Positions 23,325-31,021 of a DNA stretch of 34,396 bases are shown piece by piece (positions within the stretch are counted from its first letter, which is position 1; each line of letters opens with the position of its first letter). Origin of the DNA: Candidatus Omnitrophota bacterium (GTDB lineage Bacteria > Omnitrophota > Gorgyraeia > Duberdicusellales > 4484-171). The stretch covers positions 1 to 34,396 of the forward strand of contig JAQVMQ010000010.1 of assembly GCA_028703535.1 (NCBI GenBank), given 5' to 3'. The position numbers were made by a program, and so were the translations under genes. The notes under the pieces were generated by a model. It saw nothing but the letters and a program-made list of their open reading frames with translations. It did not search any database and had not been told where the DNA came from.

Positions 23325-23449
23325 TAAATTGAGCCCAAAGCTATGGGCAAAAAGTTCTTTATTATATTTTTTTTGAAAAGCCTTATATGCCTGTAAAAAG
23401 GAGGTGTAAGGGGCAAAAGAGGCGAAAAGTAAAAAAACAAGGGGGTTAT

Positions 23450-23944
23450 ATGTTAAGAAAAGGTTTTACTCTTATCGAAATCATGATCGTAGTTGCTATT
23501 ATAGCATTACTTTCAGCAGTAGCGGTTCCTAATATTTTACGTGCCAGATTAAATGCTAATGAAACAGCGGCGATAGCAAATTTGAAAACACTTTTTGCGT
23601 CTGCCCAGAGTTTTTTAGCGGCAACAGGTGATGAGCCAACGATTTTTAACGATATGTCAACGGCAACACCGCCATATATAGACGGTTCATGGGCCGGTGC
23701 AGCGGCGGCTTCAGTGGTGTCAAAAGGCGGATATGATTTTCAATATAGCGATGGAACTGCAGCGAATGGCTCTTTCCATTTTTCTGCGACACCTACAACT
23801 TATGGTACAACAGGAAACAGGTCGTTTTATGTTGATGAATCAGGTGTAATGTTTACAACAGACGGAACCGCTGATGTAGCGGCTGATCCGGGACATGCTG
23901 CGACATCAGGCAGTGCTCCAAGTGCTTCTTGGACTGCATTATAA
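23450..23944 (+). CDS. Major type IV pilin / pseudopilin
   Basis: The product is 164 residues from ATG 23450, with AAGGGGG four bases before. The class III leader MLRKG is followed by FTLIEIMIVVAIIALLSAVA, with Gly at -1 and Glu at +5, and the rest of alpha-1 with VPNILRARLNANETAAIANL. The C-terminal domain is Gly/Ala/Ser/Thr-rich (GSWAGAAAASVVSKGGYDFQ), has no Cys, and ends in SGSAPSASWTAL. It has its own strong promoter, a structured leader and an intrinsic terminator, so it can be expressed at high level independently of the motor operon. Whether it forms a pilus or a secretion pseudopilus cannot be told from sequence. Confidence 0.93.
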   Translation: MLRKGFTLIEIMIVVAIIALLSAVAVPNILRARLNANETAAIANLKTLFASAQSFLAATGDEPTIFNDMSTATPPYIDGSWAGAAAASVVSKGGYDFQYSDGTAANGSFHFSATPTTYGTTGNRSFYVDESGVMFTTDGTADVAADPGHAATSGSAPSASWTAL

Positions 23945-23963
23945 TTTTTAAGTAATAATTTTA

Positions 23964-23992
23964 GGCGGGAGAATTTTCTCCCGCCTTTTTAT
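23964..23992 (+). terminator. Intrinsic terminator of the pilin gene
   Basis: GGCGGGAGA (23964-23972) pairs with TCTCCCGCC (23977-23985) across a 4-base loop, followed at once by a TTTTTATTTTTT tract. It is a textbook rho-independent terminator 19 bases after the stop codon. Confidence 0.93.
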
Positions 23993-24098
23993 TTTTTAAA
24001 GTCCCTCAATAGTTGTAACGTCCCCTTATAAAAGAACATATGTCTTTAAGCAGAGCTTGCCTTTAGAGAGTGTCGTATATTTGTCCATGCGCTTTCTA

Positions 24099-24127
24099 TT
24101 GCATAAATATCTTTTTTTGCATATAAT
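24099..24127 (+). promoter_or_regulatory. Predicted promoter of the pilM-secretin operon
   Basis: TTGCAT at 24099-24104, a 17-base spacer, TATAAT at 24122-24127. The start is expected near 24134, only about five bases before the pilM ATG, leaving no room for a Shine-Dalgarno sequence. Confidence 0.65.
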
Positions 24128-24138
24128 GATAGCCAAAT

Positions 24139-25092
24139 ATGTTAAATAAATTAATAAATTCTTTTAAGAAGACACAGGGGGCGTATTGGGTTATCGATAT
24201 TAATTCTACGACCTTTAAAGCTGTTTTTTATAATGATAATAAAATAACAGAAATAATTAATGATGAAAAAAATTTAACGGCTAACTTTCAAAAATTAAAA
24301 TCAAAAGATGTTTATGGTTCCAAGAAACATGTATCGTTAAGGGGAAGCGATACAATAATCCGATACTTTCTTTTTCCTAAAATGGAACGGAAAGCGACTC
24401 ATGACGGGATTTTTTACGAATTGAATAAACATATCCCTTTTTTGCCCAATGATGTATATTTTGATTTTGATATCTTAGACAGTACAAACCAAAAAGAAAA
24501 CGCTATTTTATTGGGAGTTGCCAAGAAAAAAACAGTTGATTTGGTTTTGGATAATGCGCAAAGTCTTGGTTTGGAAATAGAAGATATTTCTTTGTCGGCG
24601 GTAAATCTTATAAATTTGGTTCGCGAGAAAGAAGAAAAAGGGAATTGCTGTATATTTGATATTGCCGATGATGCTACTTCTATTATCATTTTACAAAACG
24701 GCATACCTGTTATAACAAGAGATGCAAATATAGGCGCAGACAGCTTATTAAAGGAAGTTATTAAAAAAAGAAACGCGGAAGAGACTTTAGAAGTGCTTGA
24801 AGATCAAGTGACTAAAGATTTTTGGAAAACACTCACGAAATCACCGGAAATTTTCACAAAAGAAACCAAAAGCACTTTTGATTATTTTGAGCTTAATAAG
24901 GGGGAAAAAATAGATAAAATATATTTGGCAGGCAAAATTATGGATTATCCCGACGCTGTTGATTTTTTTAGTTCTAATTTTTCGGCAAATACGGAGCTTT
25001 TGAATAATTTTCCATTTTTAAATATAGAAGATAATAAAAAAAACAAAATTTTCTTATGTGAATTTGCCTCGTTAGCGGGTATGTTAATATGA
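24139..25092 (+). CDS. pilM: PilM-like actin-fold protein
   Basis: The product is 317 residues. The N-terminal YWVIDINSTTFKAVFY fits the phosphate-1 loop of the PilM/FtsA fold (VDIGSSSVKA in relatives), and CCIFDIADDATSIIILQNG fits phosphate 2 (DIG---T-I). It lies in the usual PilM-N-O order; PilM binds the cytoplasmic tail of PilN and links the alignment complex to the motor. Divergence from classical PilM is notable, so ATP binding is unproven. No ribosome-binding site precedes the ATG. It overlaps pilN by four bases (ATGA). Confidence 0.83.
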   Translation: MLNKLINSFKKTQGAYWVIDINSTTFKAVFYNDNKITEIINDEKNLTANFQKLKSKDVYGSKKHVSLRGSDTIIRYFLFPKMERKATHDGIFYELNKHIPFLPNDVYFDFDILDSTNQKENAILLGVAKKKTVDLVLDNAQSLGLEIEDISLSAVNLINLVREKEEKGNCCIFDIADDATSIIILQNGIPVITRDANIGADSLLKEVIKKRNAEETLEVLEDQVTKDFWKTLTKSPEIFTKETKSTFDYFELNKGEKIDKIYLAGKIMDYPDAVDFFSSNFSANTELLNNFPFLNIEDNKKNKIFLCEFASLAGMLI

Positions 25093-25658
25093 GTGTAAAA
25101 ATAAGAATAAATCTTAATCCAAATAAAAAAGAGAAAACAGAAGCTGTTATTGATAAGATTACGGAATATACACCGTATTTAGGGGTAGCAGCCGCTGTTT
25201 TTCTTGTATTTGTTTTATTGCTTCAGGTTTGGGTCTTTTTTGCGGCGGCTGGCGGTGTCGGTATTAATATGGAGTGGAATAAGTGGGAAGATAGATATAT
25301 CGAGCTTGAGAAGATGAAAAGCGATATGATATCTTTAGAGAAGGAAAAAGGGGAACTACTATCTAAAAAAACAGAGGCTGGAAATGCTTCTGAGCTTTTA
25401 GCGGGGATATTCAGAGCGTTGCCGGAAAGCGCATGGCTTATCAGTCTTAATGTTGATGAGAATGAAGTTTTATTAAGAGGGAATATAGTGGCTGTGGACA
25501 AGAATGCGCTTGGCCTTATAAGTGAAGTTTTTATACAGAAATTAAAAGAAGAGATTATGTTTGAAAAAAAATATAGTAATATAAAAATCAAGAAAACAAA
25601 AAATATTAAAAATAAAGGTGTCGATGTTATTGAGTTTGAAATATTATGTACAATATAA
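25089..25658 (+). CDS. pilN: PilN-like inner-membrane alignment protein
   Basis: The product is 189 residues. The short cytoplasmic N-terminus SVKIRINLNPNKKEK corresponds to the PilN tail (INLLP--) that binds PilM. One membrane segment lies at about 29-50 (YLGVAAAVFLVFVLLLQVWV), then a coiled coil (about 60-95, ELEKMKSDMISLEKEKGELL) and a ferredoxin-like periplasmic domain (LPESAWLISLNVDENEVLLR). It forms the inner-membrane part of the alignment complex with PilO. It overlaps both neighbours. Confidence 0.85.
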   Translation: MSVKIRINLNPNKKEKTEAVIDKITEYTPYLGVAAAVFLVFVLLLQVWVFFAAAGGVGINMEWNKWEDRYIELEKMKSDMISLEKEKGELLSKKTEAGNASELLAGIFRALPESAWLISLNVDENEVLLRGNIVAVDKNALGLISEVFIQKLKEEIMFEKKYSNIKIKKTKNIKNKGVDVIEFEILCTI

Positions 25659-26146
25659 AAAAATATATAACTAAAGAACGTTTAATTTTTATTGGGTTGT
25701 TGTTCGTTCTAATATTGGAAATATTTGTTCTTGTCCCTTATGGTGTAGGCAGAGTTTTCGCATTAACTAAAAAAAACAATGAAAGCCGTAAAAAAATTAG
25801 CGCGGTCAAAGCTGAATGGCCGAGAAAAGACAGCTATATGGAGAAGAAAAATAAGTTATCTGAAAGTATAGAAAAAGAAAAAACAAGTTTATCCGTATGT
25901 GGCTCATTGGAAGATCTTATTTCTTATGTATCTGCGTGCGCAAATAAAAGCAAGGTAAGAATAGAAACCATCGCGCCTATAGGAGACGAGGGGCTTGCGA
26001 TAGAGTTTAGCGGAGGATATCATCATTTTGGCAATTTTTTTGATATGCTGCAAAATGAAAAGTATTTAGTGAAAGTAAAGAAAATAATGATCATAGCCGA
26101 AGATAATGTTAATGTTTTGTCTGCGGAGGTATACCCGGTAAGATGA
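25646..26146 (+). CDS. pilO: PilO-like inner-membrane alignment protein
   Basis: The product is 166 residues with one membrane segment at about 12-33 (LIFIGLLFVLILEIFVLVPY), then a coiled-coil stretch (KKNKLSESIEKEKTSLSV) and a small alpha/beta domain (LEDLISYVSACANKSKVRIE, FSGGYHHFGNFFDMLQNEKY), the PilO pattern. It is the partner of PilN. The start overlaps pilN by 13 bases and the end overlaps the next gene by four (ATGA). Confidence 0.83.
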   Translation: MYNIKKYITKERLIFIGLLFVLILEIFVLVPYGVGRVFALTKKNNESRKKISAVKAEWPRKDSYMEKKNKLSESIEKEKTSLSVCGSLEDLISYVSACANKSKVRIETIAPIGDEGLAIEFSGGYHHFGNFFDMLQNEKYLVKVKKIMIIAEDNVNVLSAEVYPVR

Positions 26147-26484
26147 CAAAAAGAATATTTATAATAATTGTTTTTTTAAGTTTTATGTTTTTTTGCATGA
26201 ACGGATTCGCGGAATATGAGTTTTCGGAGCGGTTTAGAGATCCTTTCGATTCTTTAGTCAGTGATACTGGACAGATCTTAGCATATAAGATGAAAACACG
26301 TATGCCTAAAATAATTTTAAATGGTGTTTTATTTCTCCCCGAAGGTAACAGCGCGATTATAAATAATGAAGTTGTTCGGGAAGGGGAAATCATAGGTACA
26401 GTAAAACTTATTAAAATTACCGAAAATAGTATTGTTATTGAAGATGAAGGACTGCAAAAAGAAATAAAAATAATAGAAGAATAA
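26143..26484 (+). CDS. PilP/GspC-like secreted adaptor protein
   Basis: The product is 113 residues. A hydrophobic signal lies at 1-23 (IFIIIVFLSFMFFCMNGFAE), then FSERFRDPFDSLVSD (the RDPF motif of PilP and GspC N-termini), then a small beta domain (ILNGVLFLPEGNSAIINNEV, GEIIGTVKLIKITENSIVIE) typical of the homology region that contacts the secretin N0 domain. It has no lipobox Cys at the cleavage site. Position between pilO and the secretin gene supports a PilP-like role. Confidence 0.75.
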   Translation: MTKRIFIIIVFLSFMFFCMNGFAEYEFSERFRDPFDSLVSDTGQILAYKMKTRMPKIILNGVLFLPEGNSAIINNEVVREGEIIGTVKLIKITENSIVIEDEGLQKEIKIIEE

Positions 26485-26518
26485 GAAAATATTATTTGTA
26501 ATAAAATAAGGGGCTAAA

Positions 26519-27922
26519 ATGAAAAAACTATTTTTTTTAATGATACTGATGTTGTGCGGTATAGTTTATGCGCAGGACGGTATTATTTCTTCAATAAAAT
26601 TCAAAGATGCAGATATAGCGTTAGTTTTAAAAGCGGTAGCTTCTAATGCCTATAAAGATGGTAAGAAGATCAATATTGTTAAAAGCCCGTCTGTTCAGGC
26701 GGTAGTCGACGTTGACCTTGAAGGTGTCGACTGGCAGACTGCGCTTAAAGTTATATTAAAAGCGCATGATTTTGGGTATGAATGGGTAGGAGACAGTATT
26801 ATTCTTGTCGCGCCTTTTGAAGAATTAGCACAGCAGCGTCAAAAAGAAGCACTGGCTTTGGAAGAAGAAGCGCTTAGGATGAAAACGTTTATTTTAAGTT
26901 ATGCTAAAGTTTCTGATTTATCAGAAACAATAAAGGGATTGTTGTCTGACCGCGGCAAGATGACAACCGATACTAGGTCTAATGCCGTTGTTATTACGGA
27001 TACTCAGGCAAGTTTAGAAAATATTGAAAGAAATATAGTAATTTTAGATAAAATGACTCAGCAGGTTATGATAGAAGTAAAAATTGTTGAAACAAATCTT
27101 AATAAAGAAGAAAACCTAGGGATTAAATGGGATTTAAATATTTCTGCTAGCGGGTCGAAACGGCCTACGACTTTTCCATGGACAACAGACAGTGCGGGCA
27201 GTAAATATTTTCCTTTGGTTGAATATCCTTCATCTATATTGACAGAAGAAGAGACAACGGTGGACACGTCTTCAGGATATAGTTCCACAAGTACTACTCA
27301 GACAGTTTTAAACAGCCTTGCTGCTGGTTTTCCGCAAGTTAGCGATGGAGACTTTGCCTATGGCACTATAGATGCTACGGGGCTTGGTGTTGCGTTAGAG
27401 GCATTAAAAGCCAGGTCAGGAACTGAGATAGTCTCTAATCCGAAAATAATGACTATGGATAATTCACCCGCGACTATAAAGGTTGCTACGGAATGGCCTA
27501 TACCTAAATATTCTTTTAATCAGGAGACGGGCTCATGGACTATTACCGGATTTGAATTTAAGCCTATAGGTGTGAATCTAAGCGTTATACCCCAAATAAA
27601 CAATAAAGGTTTTATAACTATGGAAATAGTCCCTGAAATAAGTGAAGTTACCGGCGAAATAGCCTTTGATTCAGGTGGCGCGACGTTACCTTTGATTGAT
27701 ACACAAACGTCTTCAACGAAAGTTATGGTTAAAGATGGTGAGACTTTAGTTATAGGCGGACTAATAAAAGATAAAACCGGCGATAGTTCACAAAAAGTGC
27801 CGATTTTGGGAGATATTCCATTAATAGGCAGACTTTTTACTTATAAAAGTAAAACGGAAGAAAAAAAGGATTTGCTTATTTTCCTTACACCCAGAATTAT
27901 TTCGGCAGAAGGTAATAAATAA
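26519..27922 (+). CDS. pilQ: Secretin, outer-membrane channel (PilQ/GspD family)
   Basis: The product is 467 residues, short for PilQ because it lacks AMIN domains. Signal peptide 1-19 (MKKLFFLMILMLCGIVYAQ), STN/N0 domain (about 22-105; IALVLKAVASNA), one N1-type domain (about 125-185; KTFILSYAKVSDLSETIKGL), then the secretin core (190-462) with VALEALKARSGTEIVSNPKI and the C-terminal VPILGDIPLIGRLFTYKS and LLIFLTPRII signatures. It forms the outer-membrane gate for the pilus or secreted substrate. It has an AAGGGG site and is followed by GspA/GspB-type helpers. Confidence 0.95.
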   Translation: MKKLFFLMILMLCGIVYAQDGIISSIKFKDADIALVLKAVASNAYKDGKKINIVKSPSVQAVVDVDLEGVDWQTALKVILKAHDFGYEWVGDSIILVAPFEELAQQRQKEALALEEEALRMKTFILSYAKVSDLSETIKGLLSDRGKMTTDTRSNAVVITDTQASLENIERNIVILDKMTQQVMIEVKIVETNLNKEENLGIKWDLNISASGSKRPTTFPWTTDSAGSKYFPLVEYPSSILTEEETTVDTSSGYSSTSTTQTVLNSLAAGFPQVSDGDFAYGTIDATGLGVALEALKARSGTEIVSNPKIMTMDNSPATIKVATEWPIPKYSFNQETGSWTITGFEFKPIGVNLSVIPQINNKGFITMEIVPEISEVTGEIAFDSGGATLPLIDTQTSSTKVMVKDGETLVIGGLIKDKTGDSSQKVPILGDIPLIGRLFTYKSKTEEKKDLLIFLTPRIISAEGNK

Positions 27923-27925
27923 TTT

Positions 27926-28723
27926 ATGTATAATAATTTTTATGGGTTGGATTTTTCACCTTTTAATATTACAGCTAATCCTGAAAATTTTTTTGAAAGC
28001 GAATCACATAAAAAAGCATTAGCTAATCTTATTTACGGGATAGACAGTAAAAAAGGTATTATTTTACTTACAGGCGAAGTTGGAACAGGTAAAACGACTT
28101 TGTGTAAGTATTTGTTGGAGAATATTTCCCAAAATACAAAAACATCGGTTATTCTTAATCCGTGTTATAAGGAAACAGAGTTATTTCGGGCTATTTTACA
28201 GGATTTTGGAGTCCAGGGTGAATGGAAGTCAAAATTACAGATAGTAAATGCTTTGAATGGTTTTCTTTTACAAAATAATTTATCCGGAGGTAACGCCGTG
28301 TTAATTATTGATGAAGCTCAGAATATGAGTGTGCGTCAATTGGAACAAATACGGCTTTTATCTAATCTGGAAACAAAAGATAAAAAACTTTTACAGATTG
28401 TTTTATCGGGGCAGCCTGAATTATTAGAAAAAATCAATATGTCAAAGTTAAGACAAATTAAACAAAGAATTTTTGTTAAATATAATTTAACACCTTTGAC
28501 GAAGCAAGAAGTGAAAGAATACGTGTTTTTTAAAATAAAGAGTTGTAAAAATAAAGAAGTCTTTGTTGATGAGGCTAGTTTTGATTTGATTTATAATTTT
28601 TCTAATGGTATACCGCGTTTGATTAATATGTTATGTGACAGAGCTTTACTTGCGGGATTTGTTAGTGAAAACACCAAACTTAATAAACAAATATTCTCAG
28701 AATGTATAAAGGAACTTATGTAA
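27926..28723 (+). CDS. GspA/ExeA-like AAA ATPase
   Basis: The product is 265 residues. It begins with the family start (MYNNFYGLDFSPFNITANPE), Walker A GEVGTGKTT (about 51-59), Walker B AVLIIDEAQNMS, sensor region LLQIVLSGQPEL, and the end NGIPRLINMLCDRALLAGF. ExeA with ExeB helps the secretin assemble across peptidoglycan in Aeromonas. ExeA also has a membrane segment and peptidoglycan-binding domain; both are absent here, leaving only the ATPase. The next gene encodes a GspB-like protein, completing the pair. Confidence 0.88.
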   Translation: MYNNFYGLDFSPFNITANPENFFESESHKKALANLIYGIDSKKGIILLTGEVGTGKTTLCKYLLENISQNTKTSVILNPCYKETELFRAILQDFGVQGEWKSKLQIVNALNGFLLQNNLSGGNAVLIIDEAQNMSVRQLEQIRLLSNLETKDKKLLQIVLSGQPELLEKINMSKLRQIKQRIFVKYNLTPLTKQEVKEYVFFKIKSCKNKEVFVDEASFDLIYNFSNGIPRLINMLCDRALLAGFVSENTKLNKQIFSECIKELM

Positions 28724-28737
28724 AAAAGGCGGGCAAT

Positions 28738-29157
28738 ATGAGTGTTATATATGAAGCTTTAAAAAAAGCGGAAGAAGCAAAAAAAGAAAGAACAATTAAC
28801 GAAAAAACAAAAGTAAACAGGCCCAAGAAGAACAAAAATACTTTTTATGTTATTTTGATAATATTAAGTCTTTTTTCTGCCGTGCAAATACTTTTTCTGC
28901 ATAAAGAAGAGAAAAGCTTTACAGGTTTTTCGTATCATCCGCTTACAAATGATGATAAAAATGCTTACAGCTTGAATAAACGAAATGGTTTTGTTCTGCA
29001 GGGTATAGTTAAGGATAATGACAGTTTTGCCGCATATATAAATAATGACCGCGTAGTGCAAGGCGGAAAAGTTGATAGCGCTAGTGTAGTTAAGATTGAT
29101 GCCGTTTCTGTTGAGCTTGACGACTTAGGGGAAATCATAAATCTCACATTAAAGTAA
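28738..29157 (+). CDS. GspB-like membrane protein
   Basis: The product is 139 residues from ATG 28738 (preceded by AAGGCGGG), which gives the typical GspB start MSVIYEALKKAEEAKKERTI. A membrane segment lies at about 35-53 (FYVILIILSLFSAVQILFLH), and the C-terminal domain (FVLQGIVKDNDSFAAYINND, KIDAVSVELDDLGEIINLTL) fits T2SSB, a homology domain related to GspC. It probably works with the ATPase upstream in secretin placement. The upstream in-frame ATG at 28702 overlaps the previous gene and is less likely. Confidence 0.85.
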   Translation: MSVIYEALKKAEEAKKERTINEKTKVNRPKKNKNTFYVILIILSLFSAVQILFLHKEEKSFTGFSYHPLTNDDKNAYSLNKRNGFVLQGIVKDNDSFAAYINNDRVVQGGKVDSASVVKIDAVSVELDDLGEIINLTLK

Positions 29158-29160
29158 TAC

Positions 29161-29219
29161 ACGAAAATAAGATGAAAATCCTTTTCATATACCCGCAACT
29201 GGTATATTTTTATTTTCGT
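29161..29219 (+). ncRNA. Predicted three-way-junction RNA between the GspB-like gene and rlmN
   Basis: An outer 10-bp stem (29161-29170 with 29210-29219) encloses two hairpins: ATGAAAA-TCC-TTTTCAT (29172-29188) and ATACC-loop-GGTAT (29189-29205). A T-rich run follows (29219-29234), so it may work as a terminator, or as a cis-acting leader of rlmN whose ATG is 17 bases away. It does not match any riboswitch I know. Confidence 0.5.
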
Positions 29220-29235
29220 TTTCTTGATTTTTATT

Positions 29236-30273
29236 ATGAAAAAAATAGATATTAAAGATTATTCTTTGGAGAACCTTCGTCGGTTGTTTTTTGAACGGGA
29301 CATTAAAAAATTTCATGCAGATCATGTTTTTAAATGGTGTTATCGGGAAAGGCTTGAAGTTTTTGATAATATGTCGGACATTTCGAAAAATAATAGAGAG
29401 TTTTTGTCAAAAATTTTTTATTTTTCCGAAATTTTTCCGGAAAAAAGACATAAAGCCAAAGATGGAACGATAAAATATCTTTTTAGGTTAAATGATAAAG
29501 AAACAATTGAAACGGCTTTTATCCCTGAAAAAAACAGGAATACTATTTGTGTTTCAACCCAAGTAGGATGCAAGTTTCGATGCAAGATGTGTGCCAGCGG
29601 AGACAAAGGGTTTGTCAGGAACTTAGCCGTGAGTGAGATATTAAACCAGTTACTTTCGGTAATAGACGATAATTCTCTTGAAAAAATTGATAATATTGTA
29701 TTTATGGGGATAGGCGAACCGTTTGATAATTATGGAAATTTATGCGAAAGTTTAGAAATTATAACAGATAAAAAAGGGCTTGCAGTCCCGGCACATAAAA
29801 TTTGTGTTTCTACTTGCGGGCTGGTGCCTGAAATATTAGCGTTTTCACATGATTTTCCCAAAATAAAATTATCTGTTTCATTGCATGCTTGTGATGATAT
29901 GCTAAGAGATTATATTATGCCGGTAAATAAAAAATATACTTTAAAAGAATTGACGGGCGCTTTAAGAAAGATCAGTCTAAATTCACGGCATAAAGTTACT
30001 CTAGAATATGTTTTGATCAGAAACAAAAATATGAGAGATATTGATATTAATAACCTTGCAAAAATTGCTAAAAAAATTACTGCTAAAGTGAATTTTATAA
30101 CTCTCAACGGAGAAAAAGATGGGTTAATAGGGCCGGATAGCAAGGAACTTGAGGAGTTTTTAAGGAAAGTGAAAAAAACAGATATACAATTTACTGTTCG
30201 AAAAACCCGAGGTAAAGAGATTTCTGCTTCTTGCGGGCAATTAAGAACCGGTGAAACGGCAGATGAAAGATAG
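29236..30273 (+). CDS. rlmN: Dual-specificity radical SAM methyltransferase RlmN
   Basis: The product is 345 residues from ATG 29236 (an in-frame TTG at 29224 is less likely). N-terminal helical domain, then the radical SAM core with GCKFRCKMCASG (CX3CX2C binds the 4Fe-4S cluster), MGIGEPFDN, SVSLHA, and the two methyl-relay cysteines in VSTCGLVP and SASCGQLR (Cys333). It adds a C2 methyl group to A2503 in 23S rRNA and to A37 in some tRNAs. It overlaps the next gene by 11 bases. Confidence 0.96.
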   Translation: MKKIDIKDYSLENLRRLFFERDIKKFHADHVFKWCYRERLEVFDNMSDISKNNREFLSKIFYFSEIFPEKRHKAKDGTIKYLFRLNDKETIETAFIPEKNRNTICVSTQVGCKFRCKMCASGDKGFVRNLAVSEILNQLLSVIDDNSLEKIDNIVFMGIGEPFDNYGNLCESLEIITDKKGLAVPAHKICVSTCGLVPEILAFSHDFPKIKLSVSLHACDDMLRDYIMPVNKKYTLKELTGALRKISLNSRHKVTLEYVLIRNKNMRDIDINNLAKIAKKITAKVNFITLNGEKDGLIGPDSKELEEFLRKVKKTDIQFTVRKTRGKEISASCGQLRTGETADER

Positions 30274-31021
30274 AAACAAATTTATTTTGTTATGTTTTTT
30301 TGCAGGAATATTTTTTTATTTTGGGCGAACGCTTCATTTTAGCATTGAAAATATTCATTTTTTTTTAAACAAGATACCATCAGTTTATTTATATTTATTT
30401 TTTGTCGGTTTTTATGTAGTAGGTACTTTTATCGTATGGCATCTTAAAGATATTTTAAAAATAGTTGGTGCTTTGTTGTTCGGAGCTTTGGGGAGCAGCC
30501 TTCTTATCTATCTCGCGGAAATAATAAATGCTTATATTTTTTTCAAAATAGCCGAGTGGGGTGGGAAAGATTATATTTCTAAAAATGTGCAGGGGAGGTT
30601 TAAGAAGATCTATTATGAATTAAAGGCTTTTAATATTATTTGGCTGTTTATTTTACGTTCGGTCCCGTTGATTCCTTACAGGGTGTTGGATATGTCGTTT
30701 GGTTTTAGCGGTTATTCTTTTTCTAGATATATGCTAGTGGTTGTTTTTGCGTCATTCCCCAGAATTTTTTGGATCCAATTTATTTTATCTTCGCTTCGCG
30801 GTTTTTCTCCTGACACATTTTCGGTTTGTTTTTCCGGTAACATTTTTTCCTGTATGCCGAAGATAGTTATTGGCTTGCAGAGTTATTTTATGGAGCATGC
30901 TTTAATTACTATTTTGAGTTTTCTTTATTTTATGGTAGCATTTGTAGTATTTTTGTTGGCGGGTAGGAAGATGAAACATAGTGAAGAAGTTCAAAAAGGC
31001 AGTGTAGACCATGCAGGATGA
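30263..31021 (+). CDS. TVP38/TMEM64 (DedA-like) membrane protein
   Basis: The product is 252 residues from ATG 30263, overlapping rlmN by 11 bases; GTG 30251 is an alternative start. There are five or six membrane segments. The central conserved block has GALLFGALGSSLLIYLAEII, the helix with GRFKKIYYELKAFNIIWLFI and LRSVPLIPYRVLDMSFGFSG, the hallmark of the VTT/SNARE-associated fold proposed for lipid scrambling or transport. The substrate is unknown. It is coupled to the methyltransferase gene after it. Confidence 0.87.
   Translation: MKDRNKFILLCFFAGIFFYFGRTLHFSIENIHFFLNKIPSVYLYLFFVGFYVVGTFIVWHLKDILKIVGALLFGALGSSLLIYLAEIINAYIFFKIAEWGGKDYISKNVQGRFKKIYYELKAFNIIWLFILRSVPLIPYRVLDMSFGFSGYSFSRYMLVVVFASFPRIFWIQFILSSLRGFSPDTFSVCFSGNIFSCMPKIVIGLQSYFMEHALITILSFLYFMVAFVVFLLAGRKMKHSEEVQKGSVDHAG

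Larger units (their letters stand above)
23003..23449. other. Gap between pilC and the major pilin: hairpin, promoter, structured leader
   Basis: No gene on either strand. It holds a 13-bp stem at 23067-23096, the pilin promoter at 23296-23324, a leader hairpin GCCCA/TGGGC at 23333-23348, a U-rich run and an isolated ribosome-binding-like AAGGAGGTG at 23398-23406. The rest (about 23100-23290) shows nothing I can assign. Confidence 0.6.
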
